A DNA stretch of 64,000 nucleotides from Candidatus Zixiibacteriota bacterium (GTDB taxonomy: Bacteria; Zixibacteria; MSB-5A5; GN15; FEB-12), in the NCBI GenBank assembly GCA_022571845.1, contig JACZXB010000003.1, positions 1 to 64,000 of the forward strand, in the 5' to 3' direction. The notes beneath the pieces are model-generated. The model ran no database searches, was not told where the DNA came from, and saw only the letters and a program-made list of their open reading frames with translations. Made by a program: the position numbers and the translations under genes. Of this stretch, positions 37,247 to 46,174 are shown piece after piece (position 1 is the first letter of the stretch; each line of letters opens with the position of its first letter).

Positions 37247-38524
37247 TTATGATAAAGGCTTTGAGTCCTCAGAGGCTGAATCAGCATCGTCAATTTTAAA
37301 TTTAAACTTTATTTTTCTAATGGCCAATATAATAGCGCCCGCCCCGGTCATACTTCCTACCAGATAAAGTACAATGCCCAGATAAGGAATAGCAAAGATT
37401 ATTGCCAGAACAATCAACCCCAGCAGAAGCTGGGTTTTACTCAATAGTACCGGATTTTTCTTAAACTTCCGTACCAAGAACATCCCGATAAAAAATGCCA
37501 TCAAAATCTTGCCAACGTAAAGCAATATCCCGCCTGAAACCGCACCAAAAGCAGATACAGGAAAGATTATTGTGGAAAATATAAGAACCATGGCACCAGC
37601 AATAGGTGTATCTCCGGACGCCAGGGCGAAGCCGACCAAAAATAAGAAGCTGGTTAAAAGCGCCAAAAATGCTGCCAGACCAAACAAGAAGACAGCTATA
37701 AACCCGGTCGCTAATGAAACTGCAAATTTTTCTTTGAGTTGCGTGTATGCAACCTTGGCATAATTGCGGCCGGGTATCAAGAGAATCAGCCCGAACAAAA
37801 ATGCAGCCAAAATCTCTGAAAAAATTACAACAGTGTTGCGGAGTTCGTCTGCTTCTATGTCTGCAGCTTCATTCTCTTTTATCCACTCGGTCACACCGCT
37901 TATGGTTACTCCGAAACTATCTATCTGTGCTTCAGTCGCTGATTTATAAGTCAGATCTCCATGAATTACAGCCGGAGCAGAAATTATAAGACGCTCCGCT
38001 TCTATAAAAACATCACCTTCGATATTGCCCATCAGCCGAACTTCTTTCCCCTTTATTTTCAAATCTCCGCCAACTGTTCCATAAATATCAACGTCAACTG
38101 CTATAACATGGATGTCACGGCCAATTTCACCTTGTCCGCTCAGATTGAACTTAGTGCAAACAGCCATTACAGATCTGTCTACACGACCGTTAATCGTGAA
38201 GCTGTTTGAAAATGACCTGAGAGAACCTTTGATAATGCCATTGTGAAAAGATTGAATAGCGAACAAATTTCCGTTGCCGGTTATTTCTCCGTTAATCGTG
38301 ACATCGGAAGCCATTGAAGTAAAATCACCATCGATAAAGCCATCCATCGAAATAGGATTCTTGCTAAAAGTATAAACGTCATCATCTATGTGGTGCAGCG
38401 GAGAAAACTGGATGTCATCTCCTTTTTCTATAACAGAGGCAGATAATTCTCCTGTGAGAACCAAAAAAAAGCAGGACATGGCTGCAATAAAGGCTGGTAT
38501 TATCCTGGTTAAAGCTTTACTCAT
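37247..38524 (-). CDS. Bactofilin-like (polymer-forming) exported domain fused to membrane segments
   Basis: This 425-aa protein begins with a signal peptide (MSKALTRII... ELSAS). Residues about 50-215 show short beta-rungs with repeated G-x-I/V-x-G-D/N patterns (SMDGFIDGDF, TINGEITGNG, GTVGGDLKI, GNIEGDVFIEA), typical of the bactofilin right-handed beta-helix. After a linker, residues about 240-410 contain five or six hydrophobic membrane segments. The beta-helix would lie outside the cytoplasm given the signal peptide, unlike classical cytoplasmic bactofilins. This fusion type is known as 'polymer-forming cytoskeletal protein'. Its role may be in envelope shape or a membrane scaffold, which is inferred. 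Confidence 0.75.
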   Translation of the reverse strand: MSKALTRIIPAFIAAMSCFFLVLTGELSASVIEKGDDIQFSPLHHIDDDVYTFSKNPISMDGFIDGDFTSMASDVTINGEITGNGNLFAIQSFHNGIIKGSLRSFSNSFTINGRVDRSVMAVCTKFNLSGQGEIGRDIHVIAVDVDIYGTVGGDLKIKGKEVRLMGNIEGDVFIEAERLIISAPAVIHGDLTYKSATEAQIDSFGVTISGVTEWIKENEAADIEADELRNTVVIFSEILAAFLFGLILLIPGRNYAKVAYTQLKEKFAVSLATGFIAVFLFGLAAFLALLTSFLFLVGFALASGDTPIAGAMVLIFSTIIFPVSAFGAVSGGILLYVGKILMAFFIGMFLVRKFKKNPVLLSKTQLLLGLIVLAIIFAIPYLGIVLYLVGSMTGAGAIILAIRKIKFKFKIDDADSASEDSKPLS

Positions 38525-38899
38525 AAAATTCTAAATCTCGAGACTGTTAATCTTTCAGCTACATTTATTTACGAAGTTGTGGGATTATAGTTATACTATG
38601 CAAAAATTTCTACATTTTTTTTGAATCAGGTTTATGCTTATCGGCTCTGACCGTAACGGCCACATTGATATTTACTCTAACCTGTTATCTGACTGACAGA
38701 TAGGCACCGACAGGAATTACCTTCTGGCGGCAGCAGATATGATATTGTTTATTTTATCTTTTGAGGTGCTTTCCTTATCGTTTATTAAAAAGGCTCACAG
38801 CTAAAACTGTCCCCCAAGCTTCATAAATTGCTCAAATCCTTACTAATCAATAAATAAACCCCGTTTTTGGCCGATATACGGCCGTATATAGGTATATTT
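38525..38899. other. Divergent intergenic region between bactofilin-like and GGDEF genes
   Basis: About 375 bp without a gene. It must carry the two divergent promoters, but I see no convincing -35/-10 pair. The only clear structure is the palindrome TATCTG-ACTGA-CAGATA near 38686-38702. Confidence 0.5.
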
Positions 38900-40459
38900 A
38901 TGAAGCTTTTTCTTGATAGAAATAGGACATTACTGCCCAGAATTGACGTCATTTATCTTTTGACGCGCGTAATGGCGTTATCTGGTATTGTCTGGTATAC
39001 TTTTTTCGGCGAAAGCGAAAGCTTAGATAATAATCTTTTCTATTTTATAATCGGTACATTTGTTGTTCATCTGGCTGTCTTTTATCTGGCAGTAAGAGGC
39101 AAATTCGATATCAAACTAGCCTATCTTTCTGCAATTGTATATGACTTGATCCTGATACCATTGATGATCATGCATACCAGCGGCATCAATTCGTCGTTTT
39201 ATCTTATGTACTATCTGACTATTTCAGTCGCCGCTTACGTTTTGACTTTTTGGTTTGCAACCGGTTTTTCAATCATAGCTACTGCCTCCTATTTGATAGC
39301 CATTTTTGCAGACTTGGAAAACGTCAGTCCTTTTGACATAACCATGCGATTTGGATTTATTTGGGCCTACTTTCTGGCAATTTCATATGCCTCAGAATAT
39401 TTGCGGCGAAGTGAAAAAAGGCTCTTAAATCTTTTTGATACGCTCAACTTAAGAACCTCTGAGCTTGAAAAGTCACAGGCACACTTGGAAGTAATTTATG
39501 AAAACTCCCGTATTCTGGCTTCAATTCTGGACTCAGAAAGCGTAGTTCGCGAAGTCATGAAAATTATGGGAGAAATTCTCGGCTATGATTCATATGCAAT
39601 AGTATTTAGAGACAGGGAAGGAAAACTCTACTACAGGGCACGTGCAGCCGACCGTCATACCAGCCTTCACCCCAAACCGTGCGACAACGAAGGTATCAGC
39701 CTTATTAAAAAAGTCATAAATATGGGAGAACCGGTCAGTATCAAAAACGTAATGACCAGACAGGACTATACCGTTTTAAGCGAGCGCACTCGCTCAATCA
39801 TGTTAGTGCCCCTTGCCTCTCATGGATTTACTATGGGAGTACTGATCGCCGAGTCAAATGAAGCCAACCACTTCCATGAACGGGACCAGCAGATGCTTTC
39901 AATTGTCTCCCGCTCAACAGCTATGGCGCTGGAAAACGCAGAACTTCACAGAAGAACCGAAGAGCTGACAATCAACGATGAACTGACTGATACTTACAAC
40001 TACCGTTATTTCGTACTGAAACTTCAGGAAGAAAAGCGAAGGGCCTCGAGATATATGCTGCCGCTTTCTCTTATTATGGTTGATATCGACTGGTTTAAAA
40101 AACTTAATGACTCATACGGTCACGAGGTAGGCAATGTTGTACTCAAACAATTGTCAGACATTATAAAAAGATGTATAAGAGATGTTGATATATTTTGCCG
40201 CTATGGGGGAGAAGAATTTGTGGTGATACTGCCGCAAACGCCCCAGGTTGAATCTTCGAGTATTGCAGAGAGGATTCGCCAGCAGGTAGAAGAAGCAGTA
40301 CTCTTGGTTGATAACGCCGGCAGGCTGAAAATAACGGTATCTATTGGTGTTACCTCATTTCCTGAAAACGGAAAATCTCAGGAAGATATCCTGGCAGTTG
40401 CGGACCAGGCTTTGTACCGTGCCAAGGGGGGAGGAAGAAATCTTGTTTGTATTATATAG
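38900..40459 (+). CDS. Membrane-bound GAF-GGDEF diguanylate cyclase
   Basis: The enzyme makes cyclic di-GMP from two GTP. I chose ATG 38900 (519 aa); a TTG 33 nt earlier is also in frame. Residues about 15-170 contain roughly six membrane helices, followed by a coiled-coil linker, a GAF domain (about 200-345) and a GGDEF domain. The active-site motif is GGEEF at residues 436-440, and an RDVD inhibitory I-site (427-430) lies exactly five residues before it, so product feedback is expected. The motif set looks catalytically intact. The NagZ-like gene follows after 51 bp in the same direction. Confidence 0.93.
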   Translation: MKLFLDRNRTLLPRIDVIYLLTRVMALSGIVWYTFFGESESLDNNLFYFIIGTFVVHLAVFYLAVRGKFDIKLAYLSAIVYDLILIPLMIMHTSGINSSFYLMYYLTISVAAYVLTFWFATGFSIIATASYLIAIFADLENVSPFDITMRFGFIWAYFLAISYASEYLRRSEKRLLNLFDTLNLRTSELEKSQAHLEVIYENSRILASILDSESVVREVMKIMGEILGYDSYAIVFRDREGKLYYRARAADRHTSLHPKPCDNEGISLIKKVINMGEPVSIKNVMTRQDYTVLSERTRSIMLVPLASHGFTMGVLIAESNEANHFHERDQQMLSIVSRSTAMALENAELHRRTEELTINDELTDTYNYRYFVLKLQEEKRRASRYMLPLSLIMVDIDWFKKLNDSYGHEVGNVVLKQLSDIIKRCIRDVDIFCRYGGEEFVVILPQTPQVESSSIAERIRQQVEEAVLLVDNAGRLKITVSIGVTSFPENGKSQEDILAVADQALYRAKGGGRNLVCII

Positions 40460-40510
40460 ATATATTTTTAAGGGGTCTATTATGAGATATGTTAAATGCG
40501 GAGCCGTTTT

Positions 40511-41515
40511 ATGAGTAAATCAGATTTATTTGAAAAGCTTGGTCAGTTTTTCATGATCGGCTTTAAAGGAAAGGAACCTTCGCCAGAATTCTTGGAATTT
40601 CTTTCTGAAGAAAAAATCGGTGGAGTAATTCTCTTTGAAGAAAACTGCGCCGGCTATGATGTTTTAAAAGAGAACATCAATAAAATTAAAGCATCATACC
40701 GGGGTATGACTCCTCTGATTGCAGTTGACCAGGAAGGGGGCCGGGTCTGTCGTATTAAAGGCATGCCGGCAGAATACCAGGCGCCGTCGTATTATGCCTC
40801 AGGCAATATGCTGGAGAAGTTTGAAGAAGATTATGCCCATTCTGCTTTGTACATGGAATCTGCGGGTATCAGCCTCAATCTGGCTCCGGTCGCCGACATC
40901 TTCTTAGACGAAGATAACGATTGCCTTAGAGGCCGCTGCTTTGGCAACACAGCCGAAGAAGTTTCTGCTTTTGTGGAAAAGTCTGTCGAAGTTGCCCATC
41001 GCTCGGGGCTGCTTTGTTGTCTTAAGCATTTTCCCTGTCTCGGTTCGGCTGATACTGATCCCCACTTGGCTGTCCCGGTAGTGGCTATTGATGAACCAAC
41101 CTGGCTCAGCCGAGAGATGATTCCTTTTATGTCCGGTGTGGAAAAAGGTGCTGATTTTGTCATGACCACTCACCTGCTCATGCCAGAAATTGATGATAAA
41201 ATCGTGACTGGATCGGAGATCGTTATCAATAAACTGCTGCGTGAGCAGATTGGCTTCGAGGGTCCCGTTATTACCGATGCTCTTGATATGGAAGGCGCCG
41301 CTGAACTGGGTGAACCGGGAGAAAGAGCCGTAAAGGCCTTTAACGCCGGTCATGACATTCTACTGTTCGGACAAGACTTTGAAGATACTGTAGAAGCCTT
41401 TGATCATTTTGTCAGAGCCTGCCGCGACGGAGAAATTCCAGAAGAGCGGATTGTATATGCCCAACAGCGCATTTCAGGAATTAAGCTAAAACTGGACAGC
41501 AACGTAATACAGTAA
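40511..41515 (+). CDS. nagZ: GH3 beta-N-acetylhexosaminidase, NagZ-like
   Basis: NagZ removes GlcNAc from muropeptides in cell-wall recycling. The start at ATG 40511 (MSKSDLF, 334 aa) has CGGAG upstream; ATG 40496 is an alternative five codons earlier. No signal peptide is seen, as expected for a cytoplasmic enzyme. Motifs include GGVILFEENC, AVDQEGGRVCR, LNLAPVADI, the signature KHFPCLGSADTDPH (normally KHFPGxG, so Gly is replaced by Cys), and the nucleophile in VITDALDMEGA. The stop lies 11 bp before anmK, which acts on a product of the NagZ pathway and strengthens the call. Confidence 0.85.
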   Translation: MSKSDLFEKLGQFFMIGFKGKEPSPEFLEFLSEEKIGGVILFEENCAGYDVLKENINKIKASYRGMTPLIAVDQEGGRVCRIKGMPAEYQAPSYYASGNMLEKFEEDYAHSALYMESAGISLNLAPVADIFLDEDNDCLRGRCFGNTAEEVSAFVEKSVEVAHRSGLLCCLKHFPCLGSADTDPHLAVPVVAIDEPTWLSREMIPFMSGVEKGADFVMTTHLLMPEIDDKIVTGSEIVINKLLREQIGFEGPVITDALDMEGAAELGEPGERAVKAFNAGHDILLFGQDFEDTVEAFDHFVRACRDGEIPEERIVYAQQRISGIKLKLDSNVIQ

Positions 41516-41526
41516 CATAATGGAGC

Positions 41527-42720
41527 ATGTCACTGTTGAAGCTGATAAATAAAAAGTCGCTAACTGTCTTAGGAATAAACTCCGGTACTTCCGTAGATGG
41601 AATTGACCTGGCGGCGGTCAAAATAGACAGATCGAACGGAAAAGTTTCTGCCAGATTTATTAAGGGAAGTGCCAAGAAATTTTCGCCGCATCTCCGCTTG
41701 AAAATAATAGCATTGTTAGAATCACAATCTGTCATTATGGAAGATATCATAGACACAGACAATCGACTTGGAGAATCTTTCGGCAGAGCTGCCATGTCGT
41801 TTCTGAGATCTTTAGAAAAAGAAAAGATCAAGATTGACGTAATTGCTTCACACGGCCAGACTGTGCGTCATCTACCCGTTCCTGCTTCCAGGGCAAATAA
41901 AAAAAGCGGAACTCTGCAAATCGGCTCTCTTGAGATGATTTCAAATATTACCGGAAAGCTAACAGTAGGGGATTTCCGCCAGGCTGACATTGCCTTAGGC
42001 AATGAAGGTGCCCCTATCACGGTAGCTGCTATGAAGAGACTCTTCGCAGCAAAAAACGAATCACGTCTGATTCTGAATATTGGCGGCATCTCAAACTTCT
42101 TTTATTTTCCAAAACCTAATTCGGGCTTAAAAGTCAAAGCCAGAGACTGTGGACCGGGAAATTCTCTCTGCGACCTGCTAAGTCAAAAGTTGTTTAACAG
42201 AAAATTTGATCATAACGGGAAAATTGCCAATAGCGGCAGACCTTCTAAAAAAATTCTTACTTTAATTATGGCCGAACCTTTTTTTAAAGGCAAATATGTC
42301 TCGGCAGGAAAGGAAATGTTTGGCGAGAGCTTAACAACGAAAATGACAGCTCTGGCTGTGAAATTTTCGATTTCAAACAGCGATCTGCTGTCTACCGCAG
42401 CAGAACTGACAGTTTTGTCAATAGCACATGGCCTGAAACCTCTTATCAAAAAAGATAAGAATATTGAGAAATTGTATTTGACCGGGGGCGGTAGAAAGAA
42501 CAAATTTTTTGTAAGTAGATTAAAGGAACTCCTGCCGGAAACGAAAATTGAGATGGCGGATAAACTCGGGATAAATGCAGACTATATCGAAGCTGCGGCC
42601 TATGCAGTAATGGGAGAGGCCGCTCTAAGATCTGAGCCGCTACCAACTTTGTTTACCGGTAAGGACCAGAAACAAATTGCAGTACTGGGTAAAATAGTTC
42701 AGCCACCTGTAAGAATTTGA
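41527..42720 (+). CDS. anmK: Anhydro-N-acetylmuramic acid kinase
   Basis: AnmK opens the anhydro ring of anhMurNAc from recycled peptidoglycan and phosphorylates it to MurNAc-6-phosphate. The 397-aa protein has the expected landmarks: GINSGTSVDGID near the N-terminus (usually GxMSGTSxDGID), SHGQTVRH, the DCGPGNSLCD loop, TGGGRKN and GINADYIEAAAYA. It is preceded by nagZ (gap 11 bp) and followed by a SpoIID/LytB lipoprotein (gap 7 bp), a compact recycling operon. No murQ etherase for the next step is seen in the window. Confidence 0.94.
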   Translation: MSLLKLINKKSLTVLGINSGTSVDGIDLAAVKIDRSNGKVSARFIKGSAKKFSPHLRLKIIALLESQSVIMEDIIDTDNRLGESFGRAAMSFLRSLEKEKIKIDVIASHGQTVRHLPVPASRANKKSGTLQIGSLEMISNITGKLTVGDFRQADIALGNEGAPITVAAMKRLFAAKNESRLILNIGGISNFFYFPKPNSGLKVKARDCGPGNSLCDLLSQKLFNRKFDHNGKIANSGRPSKKILTLIMAEPFFKGKYVSAGKEMFGESLTTKMTALAVKFSISNSDLLSTAAELTVLSIAHGLKPLIKKDKNIEKLYLTGGGRKNKFFVSRLKELLPETKIEMADKLGINADYIEAAAYAVMGEAALRSEPLPTLFTGKDQKQIAVLGKIVQPPVRI

Positions 42721-42727
42721 AATATAT

Positions 42728-44005
42728 ATGAACTTTAAAAATAAGACACTTCCGGTCTTGAAATTACTTTTCCGTATTACCAGCGGATTATCTGTAATGG
42801 TTTTAGTCTGGAGCTGCGGCTCGGTTACCAGCCTTAATAATGAGAGCGGAGGTGGCTATCTCAGAGTTCCTTTCGTACGAGTGCTCTTAGATGACACCAA
42901 CAACTCAGCTACCATAGGCGCCGTCGGCCCATTTGCGATAGAATGTATTAGTGATGACGAACAAGTTGTTTACTATTCAAATAGCGACATCACAGCTATA
43001 ATAGATAACACTCGTCTGGTTGTAAAAACTAACAGAGGGGCAGTTCTTCACGAGGGGTTAAAAGAAGTCAATTTCCTGCCAAGGGGGAAAAACAATCACC
43101 TCAAGGTAAATAACAAAAAGTACCGGGGTTTGATAAAAGTTCTGCCCAATGGGGGAAATGTCCGGATCATAAACGTTGTTTACATGGAAGACTATCTCAA
43201 AGGTGTAGTTCCGCCGGAAATCGGCAAAAGAACAATCGATGAAATCGAAGCTGTTAAGGCACAGGCAGTTGCCGCCAGAACCTACGCCATGGCCCATCTG
43301 GGGCAGTACGGCGGGCAGCCTTATGATATTAAATCAAGCATAATCGACCAGTTATATCAAGGTTACGATATAGAGAATAAATTGGTCAACAGCGCCATTG
43401 CTGCTACTTCGGGCAAAGTAGTATTTTATAACGATTCGTTTGTGAATGCATACTACCACTCAACCTGCGGCGGTATGACTGACGATATAGACCATGTCTG
43501 GGAACGTAAAGAAACACCGTACCTGAAAGCAGTAGCAGACAGCGGCGCTTGCTCCTGGTCAAAGTATTACACTTGGAAAGAATTTTTTACTGAAAAACAG
43601 CTGCGAGGCCGTATTGAACAGTTTTTGTCAAGCGACCGCGGGCGGGATTTTAAAATTCACAGAATCAAAAATATCATAGCCAAAGACCATACCCCCGGCG
43701 GAAGAGTCGCCGTGCTGACCATAAAAACTGACAACGACACTTTTCGTTTCAAAAAAGATAGAATACGCTGGGTAATCGGCAGAACCTCAGACCCGGACCT
43801 GATACTTCCCTCTGACAGATTCTCAGTCGACATTGAGCGCGACGCCGCCGGATATGTCAGCGGAGTTACTTTCAGAGGACGAGGCTATGGTCACGGAGTA
43901 GGCATGTGCCAGTGTGGTGCTATCGGGTTGGCCAGAATTGGCTGGACTTACAACAATATTTTGTCGCACTATTATACCGACATTGAGCTCAAAGAATTAT
44001 ACTAA
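42728..44005 (+). CDS. SpoIID/LytB-domain lipoprotein
   Basis: This 425-aa lipoprotein has a signal with lipobox VWSC (Cys30). SpoIID-family proteins are lytic transglycosylases acting on denuded glycan strands or amidase enhancers. Hallmarks are visible: MEDYLKGVVPPE with the catalytic-type Glu, AVKAQAVAARTYA, CGGMTDD, and the terminal GRGYGHGVGMCQCGA. The family is best known in spore formers, but SpoIID/LytB proteins also occur in Gram-negatives. Its place directly behind nagZ and anmK suggests that it releases or trims glycan, generating anhydro-sugar products for the two upstream enzymes. The outer-membrane OmpA-type gene follows after 12 bp. Confidence 0.9.
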   Translation: MNFKNKTLPVLKLLFRITSGLSVMVLVWSCGSVTSLNNESGGGYLRVPFVRVLLDDTNNSATIGAVGPFAIECISDDEQVVYYSNSDITAIIDNTRLVVKTNRGAVLHEGLKEVNFLPRGKNNHLKVNNKKYRGLIKVLPNGGNVRIINVVYMEDYLKGVVPPEIGKRTIDEIEAVKAQAVAARTYAMAHLGQYGGQPYDIKSSIIDQLYQGYDIENKLVNSAIAATSGKVVFYNDSFVNAYYHSTCGGMTDDIDHVWERKETPYLKAVADSGACSWSKYYTWKEFFTEKQLRGRIEQFLSSDRGRDFKIHRIKNIIAKDHTPGGRVAVLTIKTDNDTFRFKKDRIRWVIGRTSDPDLILPSDRFSVDIERDAAGYVSGVTFRGRGYGHGVGMCQCGAIGLARIGWTYNNILSHYYTDIELKELY

Positions 44006-44017
44006 ATAAACAACCAG

Positions 44018-45499
44018 ATGAGTACTTCGATTTTAAATTTCAGATTTACTTTCATAGCGGTTCTCATCCTATTGACGTTTATAGTTTCACAAGTGGCACG
44101 TTCTCAAAGCCAAACGTTATCTGTGAGCGGCGGCTTGGTGAATTTGTCTGGCGGCCAGAGTACAAACTTCACTTTCCAGCCTTCATTAGGCTTTCAGGTC
44201 GGGCAACGCTTAAGTGATAATTGGTTTATGCAACTTGGCTTTTCGAAACAAACATTTTACAATGACACCACCGCAACTTCCAGCTTTGCTCTTGGCTATA
44301 ACAAAGATGACGCTACCCTGAAATGGAAGGCAACCCGTCTGTCATTGTCGTTCGACAGATTCTTTGGTCATGCAGAAAACAAGTTCAACTTTTCAGCCGG
44401 ATTAGGCGGCGGCCTTATGGTCTGGGAATTGCTTGATCCTGCCGGCGATGTGCTGATTATAGTTACTTCATCAAAAAATCAACCAACCGACTACTCAGCT
44501 TCAGAAATTTTCCTGACAATTCAGACCGGATTGCATTTTAATCTCTCACCCAAATTCAGCCTGACTTTTGCAACAGGGGTTGATTACTTAACGGGAGCCG
44601 GTGCCGATTTTGCCGAGCCGATTAAATCAGACAGGAATAGCTGGCAGCTTGGCAGCTCTTTGTCACTCAGGTTTGGTTTCGGAGGGCATACAGATGTTTC
44701 CTGGCAGCCGGTCCAGCCGATGATTTTGCCGTCGGATTATTCCGGTGCCAGCGTTAGCAGAGAGATGTCGAGCGTTTCAGTCGATAGTGATCTGGACGGT
44801 GTGCCGGATGATAGGGACGACTGCCCCTTAAACGAACCGGGTGTCAAAGTAGATAGACGCGGCTGTCCGCTGGATACAGATTTTGACGGCGTTCCCGACG
44901 GTCTGGATCATTGCCCCAATACTGACAGGGACGCAGGAAACCTGGTTGATATTTATGGTTGTGCTGTAGATTCAGATTTTGATGGTGTCCCCGATTTTGC
45001 CGATAACTGCCCGCATAATAGAATTGGCGCAAAAGTTAACAGCCAGGGCTGTCCGATAGATACAGACAAAGACGGAGTCCCTGATGGACTTGATGACTGT
45101 CCTTACACACTGGGCGGAGTCGAAGTTGACCGCAATGGCTGCATCGACCTGTCGATTATAGATAAGCCGCTGATCTTAAATATAAATTATCTGCCCGGCT
45201 CGTTCGAAGTAGACCCGCACAATATCAAGAAACTAAAACGACTTGCCCGGCTACTAAATTTTATCGAAGATGTCAGAATGGAAATAAACGGCTATACTGA
45301 CAATATCGGCACCTCTTTGGCCAATAGAAAACTGTCCTTAAGAAGAGCAGGCAGGGTCAAAGAGTATCTGGTTTCGTACGGCGTTGATTCGGCCAGGTTC
45401 AAGCTGTTCGGTCAAGGCGAAACAAATTTTGTAGCGAGCAACAATACTTCCGAAGGTCGCAACAAAAACCGTCGTATTGAGATAGTTTTCTATAAGTAA
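44018..45499 (+). CDS. OmpA-family outer membrane protein with thrombospondin type 3 repeats
   Basis: This 493-aa protein has a signal peptide (to about residue 30, VARSQS). Residues about 32-245 are beta-rich with alternating aromatic strands, as in a small outer membrane barrel. Residues about 250-380 contain four calcium-binding TSP3 repeats (DSDxDGVPDxxDxCP) with paired cysteines. The C-terminal 110 residues are an OmpA domain with NGYTDNIG and the peptidoglycan-binding NRKLSLRRAGRVKEYL, ending RRIEIVFYK. It anchors the outer membrane to the wall, fitting the neighbouring wall-remodelling genes. It may be co-transcribed from the GGDEF gene onward. Confidence 0.92.
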   Translation: MSTSILNFRFTFIAVLILLTFIVSQVARSQSQTLSVSGGLVNLSGGQSTNFTFQPSLGFQVGQRLSDNWFMQLGFSKQTFYNDTTATSSFALGYNKDDATLKWKATRLSLSFDRFFGHAENKFNFSAGLGGGLMVWELLDPAGDVLIIVTSSKNQPTDYSASEIFLTIQTGLHFNLSPKFSLTFATGVDYLTGAGADFAEPIKSDRNSWQLGSSLSLRFGFGGHTDVSWQPVQPMILPSDYSGASVSREMSSVSVDSDLDGVPDDRDDCPLNEPGVKVDRRGCPLDTDFDGVPDGLDHCPNTDRDAGNLVDIYGCAVDSDFDGVPDFADNCPHNRIGAKVNSQGCPIDTDKDGVPDGLDDCPYTLGGVEVDRNGCIDLSIIDKPLILNINYLPGSFEVDPHNIKKLKRLARLLNFIEDVRMEINGYTDNIGTSLANRKLSLRRAGRVKEYLVSYGVDSARFKLFGQGETNFVASNNTSEGRNKNRRIEIVFYK

Positions 45500-45524
45500 T
45501 TAACAAATATTCTGCTTAAAAAAA

Positions 45525-46076
45525 ATGCAGCGCAATTTATACGTCAATGAATCACAAAATCAAAGAAAAAGAACATACGCCGTTGTTGTTTTGCTGCCGC
45601 AGCATCTGGATGAACTAATATATCCCATTCGTGAGAAATTCGACCCGAACTACAATAGAGTCCCCGGCCATGTTACAGTTGTCTTTCCATTCGACAGTAA
45701 ATCATCATTTAACGAATTGTCTGCTCTCTTAAGCTATCAGCTCCAAAATGTTCAGCCGTTTGAAATTGAGCTTGACTCCATCGGAGACTTCTACCCGCAC
45801 TCCCCCATAATCTACTGGCAGGTAAAACCTTGTGAAGCACTCCAAAAACTCTACCGGAACCTCCATGCACAACTGGATTTGCCCATACCTTTTAGCAATT
45901 ATCTCCCTCATGTAACAGTTGCCAGGGAAATCTCCAGCCATAGAGTAATGCTTGTCAAAGAGAGAATTATACCCTGTCTGCCGCAGGAAAAATTCAAAGT
46001 TTTGTCCTTAGACTTGATAATTCCGATAGTCGGAGATAGGTGGGTTTCAGCAAGGACTTTTCCTCTTGAGCACTAA
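45525..46076 (+). CDS. 2H phosphoesterase (2'-5' RNA ligase/LigT-like)
   Basis: This 183-aa cytoplasmic protein carries the two HxT motifs that define the 2H superfamily: HVT at residues 49-51 (in PGHVTVVFP) and HVT at 129-131 (in PHVTVARE). Members hydrolyse cyclic 2',3'-phosphodiesters or ligate RNA in vitro; the true substrate here is unknown. It lies 25 bp after the OmpA-type gene and appears to end the operon that runs from the GGDEF or nagZ gene. Confidence 0.83.
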   Translation: MQRNLYVNESQNQRKRTYAVVVLLPQHLDELIYPIREKFDPNYNRVPGHVTVVFPFDSKSSFNELSALLSYQLQNVQPFEIELDSIGDFYPHSPIIYWQVKPCEALQKLYRNLHAQLDLPIPFSNYLPHVTVAREISSHRVMLVKERIIPCLPQEKFKVLSLDLIIPIVGDRWVSARTFPLEH

Positions 46077-46133
46077 GATAACAATCAGCCAGGCATTGTC
46101 TTAGAACGGCGTAGAAATAGGGATAATTATTTC

Positions 46134-46162
46134 TTGCAAAGGTTCGATAATTGTGGTAAACT
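46134..46162 (+). promoter_or_regulatory. Possible promoter of the glycosyltransferase gene
   Basis: TTGCAA at 46134-46139 and TAAACT at 46157-46162 are 17 bp apart. Transcription would start only a few bases before the ATG at 46175, making an almost leaderless mRNA; no Shine-Dalgarno sequence is visible before that ATG, which agrees. Confidence 0.35.
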
Positions 46163-46174
46163 GACCTCATTAAA

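Noticed and set aside
40482-40514. Ten-codon frame with an AAGGGG site overlapping the nagZ start
   Set aside because: Too short to support; the overlapping ATGA could allow coupling, but there is no other evidence.
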